Source: Flavobacterium sp. ENC (GTDB lineage: Bacteria > Bacteroidota > Bacteroidia > Flavobacteriales > Flavobacteriaceae). Taken from it: a DNA stretch of 64,000 nucleotides. Both the position numbers and the translations under genes were made by a program. Below, piece after piece: positions 28,226 to 36,758 of this stretch (the first letter of the stretch is position 1; the number at the start of each line of letters is the position of its first letter). Under the pieces are notes generated by a model. It saw only the letters and a list, made by a program, of their open reading frames with translations, ran no database searches and had not been told where the DNA came from. The stretch lies in assembly GCF_020991415.1 (NCBI RefSeq), contig NZ_JAJMOY010000005.1:248001-312000 (forward strand), in the 5' to 3' direction.

Positions 28226-29131
28226 TTATTTTTTATCACTTTGTAACTTTTCATTTTTTAAAAAAACCAAAACTGGTTCAGGATTCCAATTCAGTAATTT
28301 TCTGGCTTTCGAATCGTCAAAAACCAGATCTGAAATTATTTTTTTAATTTTTAACGAATTAACAGGTGCTTTATCTCCTATTACATCACCCATTTTTCCA
28401 ATGATTTTAGCCAGGGAGGCTGGTAAAGAAAAATGCTTTTTTCCCTTAGAAATAGCCATACTTAATTCATGAAAGTTAGGATGAAAACCATCAGTAAGAT
28501 TATAAATCCCCCCTATTGGTGCCACAACAGGGAGTAATAATGCAACATCTTTACACAAGACCATACTTTTTCTGGCTTGTCCTTTTCCAATATTAAAATA
28601 GTATCCATTATTAATGGCTTTTATCATCGCTCCTAAATTACCGGGAGGATTTTGCCCTACTAATAGCGGTAATCTCAAAATTGTATAAGTAATACTGTTT
28701 TTTTCACACCATTCAATAACGAGATTTTCTGCTTTAATCTTACTTAATCCATAGGGATCAGAGGCAAGTAAAGGATGTTCCTCATTAACATTATAACCTT
28801 TATCCTGACCATAAACAGCAACGGAACTAATAAAAATAAATTGTTTTGGCAGGCCGGATTTCTCTAAACCTTTTAAAATATTTGATGTTCCTAAAAAATT
28901 TACATCGTCAAATTGTTTTTTTTCGAGCTCTGTTTTTGGAATACTATGTGCTTTACCTGCTGCATGAATAACTAAATCAAATTCCTGGTTAAAATCAGGG
29001 ATTTCTTTTTCTAATGAAACGTTATAAAAAGAATTTGATCTGGATAAAGTATTGATATTATAATCCTTAGTTAATTCTTTTTTTATAATCGAACCTAAAA
29101 AACCATTTGAACCTGTTAGAAGTATATTCAT
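28226..29131 (-). CDS. NAD-dependent 4-ketosugar reductase/epimerase (WbpV/WreQ-like)
   Basis: A 301-residue extended SDR with ILLTGSNGFLGSII at the N-terminus and the catalytic SSVAVYGQDKGYNVNEEHP...DPYGLSKIKAE (Tyr/Lys). The C-terminal region (GGIYNLTDGFHPNFHEL, KKIISDLVFDDSKARKLLNW) resembles UDP-4-keto-6-deoxy-HexNAc reductases that make UDP-QuiNAc or UDP-FucNAc. I start it at the ATG at 29131, because the longer frame would run into the upstream gene and lacks family similarity. With the CapD-like and WecA-like genes it suggests a QuiNAc-type starter sugar. Confidence 0.75.
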   Translation of the reverse strand: MNILLTGSNGFLGSIIKKELTKDYNINTLSRSNSFYNVSLEKEIPDFNQEFDLVIHAAGKAHSIPKTELEKKQFDDVNFLGTSNILKGLEKSGLPKQFIFISSVAVYGQDKGYNVNEEHPLLASDPYGLSKIKAENLVIEWCEKNSITYTILRLPLLVGQNPPGNLGAMIKAINNGYYFNIGKGQARKSMVLCKDVALLLPVVAPIGGIYNLTDGFHPNFHELSMAISKGKKHFSLPASLAKIIGKMGDVIGDKAPVNSLKIKKIISDLVFDDSKARKLLNWNPEPVLVFLKNEKLQSDKK

Positions 29132-29150
29132 TATTATTGTATCTCTATAT

Positions 29151-30176
29151 CTATTTTTGCAGCCAATTAAAAGAAAAATCATCAAAAAACAATTCTTTAA
29201 GCCATCCGGAGATAAACATTTTTTCGTAAACTTTTTCGTCTATCTCTTCAAATTTTAAATTGAAAAAATCGTAATTGAATTCAATATTATTTCTATCAAT
29301 GATATAAATATTATTTTCATTATAAAATGGATATCTTCTTATATCAGCGTTTGTTGTAATTATTTTTTTTCCGCTACCCAATGCTTCAAACACTCTCATT
29401 GTCAAACCTATTTGATTTGGATGATTTATATCTAAAACAACTTTTGATTGTTTGTATAATTCTATTATTTGTTCATGTTTTAAACTAAAAAAAGAAATTT
29501 TATTGTAATTAAATTTTTTGAAAGAAGAATCAAACAATTTAAAAAACAAAAACACAATTCTACTGGGTGAGTAATAAAATGCAAAACTTTTAAGTTTATT
29601 TTTCAGACACCATATGCTGGCTTTTTCACTAATAATATATCTGTCAGAATGTGCTGTACCGATAAATAACAAATCATAGATGGGATTATTGTGACTTTCC
29701 AGTTTGTAATAATCATCGGAAAAGAATAATGGCCGAAATTTTAAATTATAAATTTCAGAATCTTTAGGATCGAATGTATACTTTCTATTGAAATTTTTTA
29801 AAATAGCAATACCATTAGGGTTATTTTCAAATGAATCAAACGTATAATAGAGTAATATAATTTTGGGATTCAATTCAATTATCCTGTCAATAAAAAACTG
29901 AGGAACTACTTCTCCTTTTATCAAAAAGAAATAGTCATATTTTTTTTCGCGAATTTTTTCTAAAATCTCAATATAGTACTTGGTTATGGTCACATTATAA
30001 AGACTTCTTTTTAATCTGATTATACCTTTACTAAAATTTGAATTATTGGGTCTTTCATCATAATAATCTACTTCTGCACCAAGGAACCTTAGTTTTTCAG
30101 CAATAATATTCTCATAATTGAATAATTTTACAGAAAGAAAAAGTATCTTTTTATTATTAAAATTTTTATCGTCCAT
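29151..30176 (-). CDS. CgeB-like glycosyltransferase family 1 protein
   Basis: A 341-residue putative GT-B enzyme. The N-terminal half has KKILFLSVKLFNYENII; the C-terminal half has YDLLFIGTAHSDR and the donor-site segment MRVFEALGSGKKIITTNADIRRYPFYN. This is a common but poorly characterised family in Bacteroidota O-antigen clusters. It overlaps the stop of the upstream SDR by one base. Its codons are conspicuously A/T rich, unlike the GT2 run at 9.5-18.8 kb. The specificity is unknown. Confidence 0.65.
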   Translation of the reverse strand: MDDKNFNNKKILFLSVKLFNYENIIAEKLRFLGAEVDYYDERPNNSNFSKGIIRLKRSLYNVTITKYYIEILEKIREKKYDYFFLIKGEVVPQFFIDRIIELNPKIILLYYTFDSFENNPNGIAILKNFNRKYTFDPKDSEIYNLKFRPLFFSDDYYKLESHNNPIYDLLFIGTAHSDRYIISEKASIWCLKNKLKSFAFYYSPSRIVFLFFKLFDSSFKKFNYNKISFFSLKHEQIIELYKQSKVVLDINHPNQIGLTMRVFEALGSGKKIITTNADIRRYPFYNENNIYIIDRNNIEFNYDFFNLKFEEIDEKVYEKMFISGWLKELFFDDFSFNWLQK

Positions 30177-31309
30177 TATTTCAATAAGCCTTTTTTAACC
30201 ATCTCGTCCAGAGATTTACTTAATTTATCTTCCTGAATTTCCTGGTCTAATACCCATGCCGAAAATTTCTTAATACCTTCTTTAAAAGTAAATTTGGGTT
30301 CAAATCCCAATCTTTCTTTAATTTTCGTTAAATCAGCATAATTGTGGCGAATATCACCTAATCTGAATCGACCTGTAATAGTTACGGGAACATTAATAGC
30401 ATAAGCCTCTATTAAAGAATTAGCCACTTCAACAACATCTGTTGGCACTCCTGTTCCTACGTTAAATACATGACCATTTGCTTCTTCTTTTTCAATCCCT
30501 AATATAGTCGCCTGAACGACATCGTCGATAAAAACAAAATCTCTTGATTCCTTTCCATCTTCAAATATTTGAATTGGATTATTATTTCTAATCTGGGTCG
30601 AAAATATGGATAGTATTCCAGTATAAGGATTAGAAAGTGATTGTCCCGGGCCGTATACATTTTGATATCTAAACGCCACCGGAGCAATTCCTATAGTTGG
30701 GCAAACCGTCATAATCATTTGTTCCTGATTCTGTTTTGTAATACCATAAACAGATGATGGATGAATTTTTGATTCTTCATCTGTTGCTACTAATATTAAA
30801 TCTGAACTGCCTTTATAATTCAATTCAAATTTCCCTTCTAACATATCCTTTTCATTTCTGTAACCTGGATAAATTGCTCCCAATTCAGGATGGATATACT
30901 TTCCTTCTCCATAGATCGATCTGGATGAAGCTATTACAATTTTTTTAACCTGATGCGGACTATTTGCCAGAATATCAAGCATAATAGCAGTACCCTGAAT
31001 ATTAACCTCGGTATATTTTTCAATACAATACATAGATTGTCCAGTTCCTGTTTCGGCTGCAAAATGGACAACAACATCTTGATTTTTTAAGGCTTTTTCC
31101 CAATCTGCACGAGAAGTTACTGTACCTTCAATAAAAGTAACTTTATCTTTTATGCTTTTGTAAAGAGGAGAAGTAACTTTAGGGTCTTCACCATGTATTT
31201 GTGTTGATAAATTATCTAAAACTGTTATTGAATAGCCTTTATTAATTAATTGTAAAGAAAGATTGCTGCCTATAAATCCAGCTCCTCCCGTAATCAAAAT
31301 ATTTTTCAT
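30176..31309 (-). CDS. Extended SDR nucleotide-sugar epimerase, possible dTDP-L-rhamnose 4-epimerase
   Basis: A 377-residue NAD-dependent epimerase with ILITGGAGFIGSNL, a catalytic SSRSIYGEG segment and YGITK. Between SIYGEG and the YGITK motif lies an unusually long insertion (about 45 residues, including YPGYRNEKDMLEGKFEL and ATDEESKIHPSS). I recall this insertion from the WbiB/Tll group, which interconverts dTDP-L-rhamnose and dTDP-6-deoxy-L-talose. That assignment fits the adjacent rml genes but is not certain. A UDP-glucose/galactose-type epimerase is the alternative. Confidence 0.7.
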   Translation of the reverse strand: MKNILITGGAGFIGSNLSLQLINKGYSITVLDNLSTQIHGEDPKVTSPLYKSIKDKVTFIEGTVTSRADWEKALKNQDVVVHFAAETGTGQSMYCIEKYTEVNIQGTAIMLDILANSPHQVKKIVIASSRSIYGEGKYIHPELGAIYPGYRNEKDMLEGKFELNYKGSSDLILVATDEESKIHPSSVYGITKQNQEQMIMTVCPTIGIAPVAFRYQNVYGPGQSLSNPYTGILSIFSTQIRNNNPIQIFEDGKESRDFVFIDDVVQATILGIEKEEANGHVFNVGTGVPTDVVEVANSLIEAYAINVPVTITGRFRLGDIRHNYADLTKIKERLGFEPKFTFKEGIKKFSAWVLDQEIQEDKLSKSLDEMVKKGLLK

Positions 31310-31322
31310 GATTTAATACTTT

Positions 31323-31895
31323 TTATATAAATGTTCCCTCGGGATTTGTTTTTTCCCATTGTTTTTTATCTGCATTATATCTTTTAACAATTTTTGCCGG
31401 TGCTCCAACTATTACAGAATAATCTGGAAAACTTCCCCGGACCACTGCGTTTGATCCAACAATGCAGTGATTTCCCAATATAGTTCCTGCCTGAATTACC
31501 GCACCATAACCAATAAAACAATTCTCGCCAATTAAGGTTTCTTTGATTATATTTGGCTGGTCTAATATATGAACCTCTATTGCTTGATAATCGTGGTCTA
31601 CATTACTTATAAAAACATTCGCTGATATAGTTGTCCTGGTTTTAATAATAAGGTTCCCGCCAGAAATGATATGAAGATTTTGTCCAACAGAGATATCATC
31701 TTCAAAAACAATTGAAGATAAATCGTCAATTACTTCAATTCTTGCACCTGGAAAAATACGCACCTTTTTACCTATAAAAACCCGATTAATTCGTCCCAGA
31801 TAAACAGGCTTCCCTATGTATGACGGAAAACCGATTTTCCCTATAAAAGCTTTATAAAACAAAGCTCTGATAATCCAAAATATTTTAAAAATCAT
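31323..31895 (-). CDS. WbbJ-like hexapeptide O-acetyltransferase
   Basis: A 190-residue left-handed beta-helix acetyltransferase. Repeats such as RVFIGKKVRIFPGARIEV and DISVGQNLHIISGG precede SNVDHDYQ (catalytic His loop), GENCFIGYGAVIQAGTILG, GSNAVVRGSFPDYSVIVGAPAKIV. An N-terminal hydrophobic stretch is amphipathic. It lies 13 bp upstream of the SDR gene. It probably acetylates a hydroxyl or amino group of a sugar in the Wzy-dependent glycan. Confidence 0.82.
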   Translation of the reverse strand: MIFKIFWIIRALFYKAFIGKIGFPSYIGKPVYLGRINRVFIGKKVRIFPGARIEVIDDLSSIVFEDDISVGQNLHIISGGNLIIKTRTTISANVFISNVDHDYQAIEVHILDQPNIIKETLIGENCFIGYGAVIQAGTILGNHCIVGSNAVVRGSFPDYSVIVGAPAKIVKRYNADKKQWEKTNPEGTFI

Positions 31896-31905
31896 ATTAT
31901 TAAAA

Positions 31906-32613
31906 TTATGCTGTAGCTCTGCAAATTACTTTAAAAAAAGAATACACTCTGAACTTCACCTTAAACAAAAAAGAACTTGTACTTTTTGCAGCTCCTGTTG
32001 ATACATTCTGACCATGTCTTCTATATAAAACCAAAGGTTCACTGATTACATAGGTTTTATAGTAAAATTCCGAAATCAAAGACAGCCATAAATCATGAGG
32101 ACATAATTTGACTTTTTCAGGAAATGGTATTAATTTATGGAGTATGTTTTTATTAAAAGCCATGCAACAGCCTAAATATTTTGCCTTAATTAAATTACTC
32201 CAAAACCCCTTCTTACCTCCACCCCGCATTTCAAAAAAAGTCAAGCCGGTCGGTACTAGATTTTCATCAACAATTTTTGCATTACTCACAACAAAATCAT
32301 GCTCCTTTAAAAATTCAGACATTACCTTAACTTTATTTTTTTCCCAGACATCATCCTGATCAGACAAAAAAATATGGTCTCCTGAGGCTTGCAGTATAGC
32401 GTTTTGAAAATTATTCGTATATCCTTTATTTACATTGAAAAAGATTTTAATCCTGTTATCATTTAAAGATTTAATAATTGAGATCGTCTCATCAGTTGAA
32501 TGATCATCTGAAATTATAATTTCATCATGTAATTCTAACTGAAGGAGTATAGATAAAAGCTGTTCTCTAATATATTTTTCCCCATTATATGTTGCAATAC
32601 ATACTGATATCAT
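31906..32613 (-). CDS. Glycosyltransferase family 2 (rhamnosyltransferase-like)
   Basis: A 235-residue GT-A enzyme with ISVCIATYNGEKYIREQL, IIISDDHSTDET (near residues 32-43) and SDQDDVWEKNK (metal site, near 84-94). The HIFLSDQDDVW form is typical of putative alpha-rhamnosyltransferases. It is shorter than the neighbouring GT2 genes. Together with the gene at 32654 and the rml genes this suggests rhamnose in the repeat unit. Confidence 0.85.
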   Translation of the reverse strand: MISVCIATYNGEKYIREQLLSILLQLELHDEIIISDDHSTDETISIIKSLNDNRIKIFFNVNKGYTNNFQNAILQASGDHIFLSDQDDVWEKNKVKVMSEFLKEHDFVVSNAKIVDENLVPTGLTFFEMRGGGKKGFWSNLIKAKYLGCCMAFNKNILHKLIPFPEKVKLCPHDLWLSLISEFYYKTYVISEPLVLYRRHGQNVSTGAAKSTSSFLFKVKFRVYSFFKVICRATA

Positions 32614-32653
32614 TTCATCTTAAATTTAATATAGTTAGTAGTAATACCTTTAA

Positions 32654-33493
32654 TTATTTATTGTAAATCCCAAAACAATTGTTACGATAATCAAGGTAAC
32701 CTTTAATTATACTTTTAATTTTTGATATCTTATTGCTCTCAAACATCAGAATTTTCAAAATATCATTTATAAAAATTCTTGTTTCTATTTTTGCAAAGGT
32801 ATTTGAAACATCTTTATACTTATTTCTAACATATAATCTATTTCTTGTTATGTAGTATCTCCTGATACTGGAGTGATTCGTCACAATTGCTTTAACAAAA
32901 AGGAAAGAAGTGCGTTTTGAATCCCCAAGTTCATGCTGTAATACTACATTTGGTAATTTGGCAATGTTATAACCTTCTTTTTTTAGTTTCAAACAATACT
33001 CTATATCAACATAATCTATAAATAATTTTTCTTCAAATCCACCTATTTTTTCATGAATTTTTAAGTTTACAATGTTTCCAGATGTCATCACAATGATGGG
33101 CTCATTCTCTTCTTTTATAGATTTATCGTATAATTTACCATCAATTATGTAATCCGGATAATACAGAGCAATATTTTTATTGGTAGTATTTGATAGTAGA
33201 TCCTTTACATTATCCGTGAAATTCAGAAACTTACTATCCTGATCCATTGTAATAATCCATTCAAAACCATTTGACAGGGCCATCTTACATCCTATATTAA
33301 GAGCCTGCGCAATACCAAGATTTCCGTTATTAAAAACATATTGAATTTTGGGACCTAAATCAGAAAATTTATGGCCGTTTGGCTTATCCGAATTATCAAT
33401 AATATAGATAAAGTTTACCCAATTAATGTAGCTACCAATATTTTCTAGAATGGTATCGTCAGGATTATATAAGACTACAACTGCAGAAAGCAT
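32654..33493 (-). CDS. Glycosyltransferase family 2 (RfbN-like rhamnosyltransferase)
   Basis: A 279-residue GT-A transferase. Features are SAVVVLYNPDDTILENI, IYIIDNSD, NLGIAQALNIGCKMAL, WIITMDQDSKF and DYVDIEYCLKLKKEGY, all in the order seen in RfbN/WbbL-type rhamnosyltransferases. Such enzymes use dTDP-L-rhamnose, which the window can make. The C-terminus is basic and probably membrane-associated. Confidence 0.84.
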   Translation of the reverse strand: MLSAVVVLYNPDDTILENIGSYINWVNFIYIIDNSDKPNGHKFSDLGPKIQYVFNNGNLGIAQALNIGCKMALSNGFEWIITMDQDSKFLNFTDNVKDLLSNTTNKNIALYYPDYIIDGKLYDKSIKEENEPIIVMTSGNIVNLKIHEKIGGFEEKLFIDYVDIEYCLKLKKEGYNIAKLPNVVLQHELGDSKRTSFLFVKAIVTNHSSIRRYYITRNRLYVRNKYKDVSNTFAKIETRIFINDILKILMFESNKISKIKSIIKGYLDYRNNCFGIYNK

Positions 33494-33529
33494 ATTATTA
33501 AAATTATTTATTAAAAGGATTTCTATATA

Positions 33530-34558
33530 TTAATTTGTAATCAATTTTACGTAAAACAGTACAACAAGTAAAAGTGTAAATCCTATGGAAATCACTATCA
33601 GCCTGGAAAAGTAAATTGGCTTAAATGCATAGTACAGGAGTGGAATCAATATAACATCTACAATAGCATACAATTCATTTATACGAACTGCTATCGCGGG
33701 AACACTTGAAAGCAAAGGGTACAACATTAATGCTATACAATAAATTTTTATTAAAATTGTAAAATACTTGTTGTAATAAAGTATTAGATCATATTTAAAT
33801 AACAAGAAGTAAAATATTGCAATTTTAGATAAAAAAACAAGATTAAAAACATTGATTGCTGTTGATTCCTGATCACCAATTTCCTGTAATTTCTGATACA
33901 TTTGAATTTTCTCCTGTATTCCCGGTATCGGAATAATACCTATTAAATTTATTCCGGAAAAATAAATTAAATAGACAAACGGAATCGAAAAAAACATCCA
34001 TTTCCTGCGAGGTTTATTTCCTAAAAACCATAATGGTAAAATTACTAAAGCAGAATAATGAAAGGAAATTCCAAGTATTGCAAACAGCAAAAAAAGCTTC
34101 AGATTACGGTCATAAATTGGCTTAATACACAACAGTAAAAAAGAGGAGGCTATCCCTGCCCTAATCTGAGTCATTTCATGCAATATGAAAAAATTGCTTA
34201 GATAAACCAATAGTGATAAAAACCATAAACTAGTCAGTTTCTTTATGGCAATTAATTTAATTGAGACCCCCAATATTGCAAAAATTAAAAACAAAAATAA
34301 AGGGTTGTCTCCAAAAACAGCCTCAATAAACATTGAGATAGCTACAAAAGAAGGTTCCATCACAATAAACTCCCGCTGATGAAACATTTCTACATAATTA
34401 TTATAATCCCTATCAACGCCTTCTCCCCGAAAACCAGCGATGAAAATTAAAATGAGGCCCAGACATATGTACATTGCATTTTTTATCATTCTATCTTCCG
34501 GAGGAAAGAGAGAAATCATTAAAAATGTAAAAAATGTAAAAAGCAGTATTAAAATCAT
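33530..34558 (-). CDS. wzy: O-antigen/capsule polymerase (Wzy, EpsG family)
   Basis: A 342-residue polytopic inner-membrane protein with about ten hydrophobic segments. It shows FIAGFRGEGVDRDYNNYVEMF near residues 38-60, and FHYSALVILPLWF; these are the conserved loops of EpsG-type polymerases. It would join undecaprenyl-linked repeat units in the periplasm. With the flippase at 37864-39288 it defines a Wzx/Wzy-dependent pathway. Sequence identity within this family is usually low, so the call rests on topology and those loops. Confidence 0.8.
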   Translation of the reverse strand: MILILLFTFFTFLMISLFPPEDRMIKNAMYICLGLILIFIAGFRGEGVDRDYNNYVEMFHQREFIVMEPSFVAISMFIEAVFGDNPLFLFLIFAILGVSIKLIAIKKLTSLWFLSLLVYLSNFFILHEMTQIRAGIASSFLLLCIKPIYDRNLKLFLLFAILGISFHYSALVILPLWFLGNKPRRKWMFFSIPFVYLIYFSGINLIGIIPIPGIQEKIQMYQKLQEIGDQESTAINVFNLVFLSKIAIFYFLLFKYDLILYYNKYFTILIKIYCIALMLYPLLSSVPAIAVRINELYAIVDVILIPLLYYAFKPIYFSRLIVISIGFTLLLVVLFYVKLITN

Positions 34559-34572
34559 CTGAAGACTTAAAG

Positions 34573-35646
34573 TTATTTCAATATAAAATTACGCAAATCA
34601 ACAGACTCGTTTATTTCTATAATCTTTTTAGCTATATTAATATTATTAGAACTAGCTCCTAATGGCTTTTCAATGGTATTTTTGTCAAAATCATTTATTT
34701 TAATAAAGTCATATCCCATTTTTTTATAATCTCCTATTTCTTCGGATAAAACAATCGGTACCAAACCATAATACAGGTATTCTATTAATTTAGTGGGACA
34801 AGCTACCTTATTAACTATATTTTCGTCTCTTAATATTAAAGCATAATCTGCAGCTATGTAATCTTTCCATAAGTCGGAAGGATTCCTGCTAGTGATTGTA
34901 ATAGAATCTAAGTTTATATTATTTGTCATTAATTTATCCTCAAAAGTCTTTTTATCTCCAGTAAGAATTGTATAATGAATACGTGGTGATTGATTTTTTT
35001 TAATAAATTCAATCATTAAATCAACATTTTGCCACGCTTGTGCACCGCCGCTGTATACAACCTGGATTTTATCTTTATTTTTCTCTTTTATGCCATTTGT
35101 TGTATGGGGATCCTGTACGTGTAAGTTATCAGGCACAATACTATAAACCAAAAAATCACCTTTAAACCATTTGTACTTTTGCTGGTAATGAATTTTCATA
35201 GTATCTGTAACACAAATTGCATTCTTCAACCGTTTAAAAACCTGGGATTCTGTAAATTTATAGTACGAAGCTCTGATTTTACTTTTATTAAAATATTTTT
35301 CTTCTTCCGGAACAACTCCATGTAAATCAAGAGTCAAAGAATTATTTTTTTTAGAAATCAGAATCCATAAAAAACTCAACATGTAAATAGAATGTGAATA
35401 GATATATTTATGCTCTTTTATTAATTTTAATATTGTCCCAAACTGTAATAAAAGATTGAGGGAATATACATCTACTATTCCTTCCTTATAATTTTTACTT
35501 TCTTTAAAATTCCTTAGTGAAACATATAAATATGTTCGTGGTATGTTTTCCAGTAAAGTATCGATAGCTTTTACACGACTAATCATTCCGTCCTTACTAT
35601 TCTCAGGTGTCGGATACGGTGCTAAAATCAGCAGTTTACTTTCCAT
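34573..35646 (-). CDS. Glycosyltransferase family 4
   Basis: A 357-residue GT-B transferase from the ATG at 35646; the longer frame starts at GTG within wecB. The N-terminal half has LLILAPYPTPENSKDGMISRV; the C-terminal half starts KIQVVYSGGAQAWQNVDLMIEF and has CPTKLIEYLYYGLVPIVLSE, the donor-site region of family 4 with Glu in place of the full E-x7-E. It overlaps wecB by 11 bases. The specificity is unknown. Confidence 0.8.
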   Translation of the reverse strand: MESKLLILAPYPTPENSKDGMISRVKAIDTLLENIPRTYLYVSLRNFKESKNYKEGIVDVYSLNLLLQFGTILKLIKEHKYIYSHSIYMLSFLWILISKKNNSLTLDLHGVVPEEEKYFNKSKIRASYYKFTESQVFKRLKNAICVTDTMKIHYQQKYKWFKGDFLVYSIVPDNLHVQDPHTTNGIKEKNKDKIQVVYSGGAQAWQNVDLMIEFIKKNQSPRIHYTILTGDKKTFEDKLMTNNINLDSITITSRNPSDLWKDYIAADYALILRDENIVNKVACPTKLIEYLYYGLVPIVLSEEIGDYKKMGYDFIKINDFDKNTIEKPLGASSNNINIAKKIIEINESVDLRNFILK

Positions 35647-36754
35647 CCAAAAATATTTTAACACAATTATAGCTTGCTAAACCATCACCATACGGATTAT
35701 GTGCTTTACTCATTTTTTCGTATAAATTATCATCTGTCAGTAAAGCGGTTGCCTGTTTAACAATTTCTTCGGTATTAGTACCTACAAGAATTACCGTTCC
35801 TGCTGCTACTGCCTCTGGTCTTTCTGTGGTATCCCGCATCACAAGTACAGGTTTTCCAAGGCTTGGTGCTTCTTCCTGAACCCCACCACTATCCGTAATT
35901 ATTATTTTAGACTGTTTCATTAACCAGACAAATCCCGGATAAGCTAAAGGATCTATTAGGTTTATAGTTGGTATGTTACCCAAGATTGAAAATACAGGTT
36001 CCTTAACATTTGGATTTAAGTGAACAGGATAAATTATCTGTACATTTTGTTCTAATGCAAGTTGTCTTAAAGCGTGACAAATATTTATAAAACCTTCACC
36101 AAAATTTTCTCTTCTATGCCCTGTGACAACAATTAATTCCTTTGAAGGATCAATTATTGATTTTAAAAAACTTATTTGACTATCCTCAATATTTTCAACC
36201 TTATCTTTTGCCAATAAAAGAGCGTCAATTACGGTATTACCTGTTACAAAGATTGCTTTTTCACTAATTCCTTCATCCAGCAGGTTCTTTTTAGCCTGTT
36301 GGGTCGGAGCAAAATGTAAATCAGCCAAACGACCGGTTAACTGTCTGTTCATCTCTTCCGGAAACGGAGACAACTTATTATGAGTTCTTAAACCTGCTTC
36401 TATATGACAAACTTTTGTATTTGCATAAAATGATGCCAAAGCAGCAGCAGTAGATGTTGTAGTATCTCCATGAACAAAAACAAAATCGGGCGTAAAACTT
36501 TCCAGTATTGGTTTTAATCCTAAAATTACATCAGATGTTAGTTGAGATAAATTTTGACCTGGTCTCATGAGATTGAGATCAAAATCCGGAACAATTTCAA
36601 AAAAATCTAAAACCTGATCTAACATTTCTCTATGCTGAGCAGTAACACAAACCTTTGTCTCAAATTTATCCTTATGATTTTGAAACTCCTTTACCAGTGG
36701 TGCCATTTTTATAGCTTCTGGTCTGGTTCCAAAAACGATGAGTATTTTTTTCAT
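35636..36754 (-). CDS. wecB: UDP-N-acetylglucosamine 2-epimerase (non-hydrolysing)
   Basis: Interconverts UDP-GlcNAc and UDP-ManNAc. I start at ATG 36754, giving 372 residues that open MKKILIVFGTRPEAIKMAPL. Family motifs follow: VTAQHREMLDQVL, VHGDTTTSTAAALA, HIEAGLRTHNKLSPFPEEMNR, TGHRRENFGEG and TDSGGVQEEAPSLGKPVLVMRDTTERPE. This is the WecB type and not NeuC. The product could be oxidised to ManNAcA by the dehydrogenase at 54116-55429. It lies 4 bp after the GH99-like gene. Confidence 0.94.
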   Translation of the reverse strand: MKKILIVFGTRPEAIKMAPLVKEFQNHKDKFETKVCVTAQHREMLDQVLDFFEIVPDFDLNLMRPGQNLSQLTSDVILGLKPILESFTPDFVFVHGDTTTSTAAALASFYANTKVCHIEAGLRTHNKLSPFPEEMNRQLTGRLADLHFAPTQQAKKNLLDEGISEKAIFVTGNTVIDALLLAKDKVENIEDSQISFLKSIIDPSKELIVVTGHRRENFGEGFINICHALRQLALEQNVQIIYPVHLNPNVKEPVFSILGNIPTINLIDPLAYPGFVWLMKQSKIIITDSGGVQEEAPSLGKPVLVMRDTTERPEAVAAGTVILVGTNTEEIVKQATALLTDDNLYEKMSKAHNPYGDGLASYNCVKIFLDGK

Positions 36755-36758
36755 ACAT

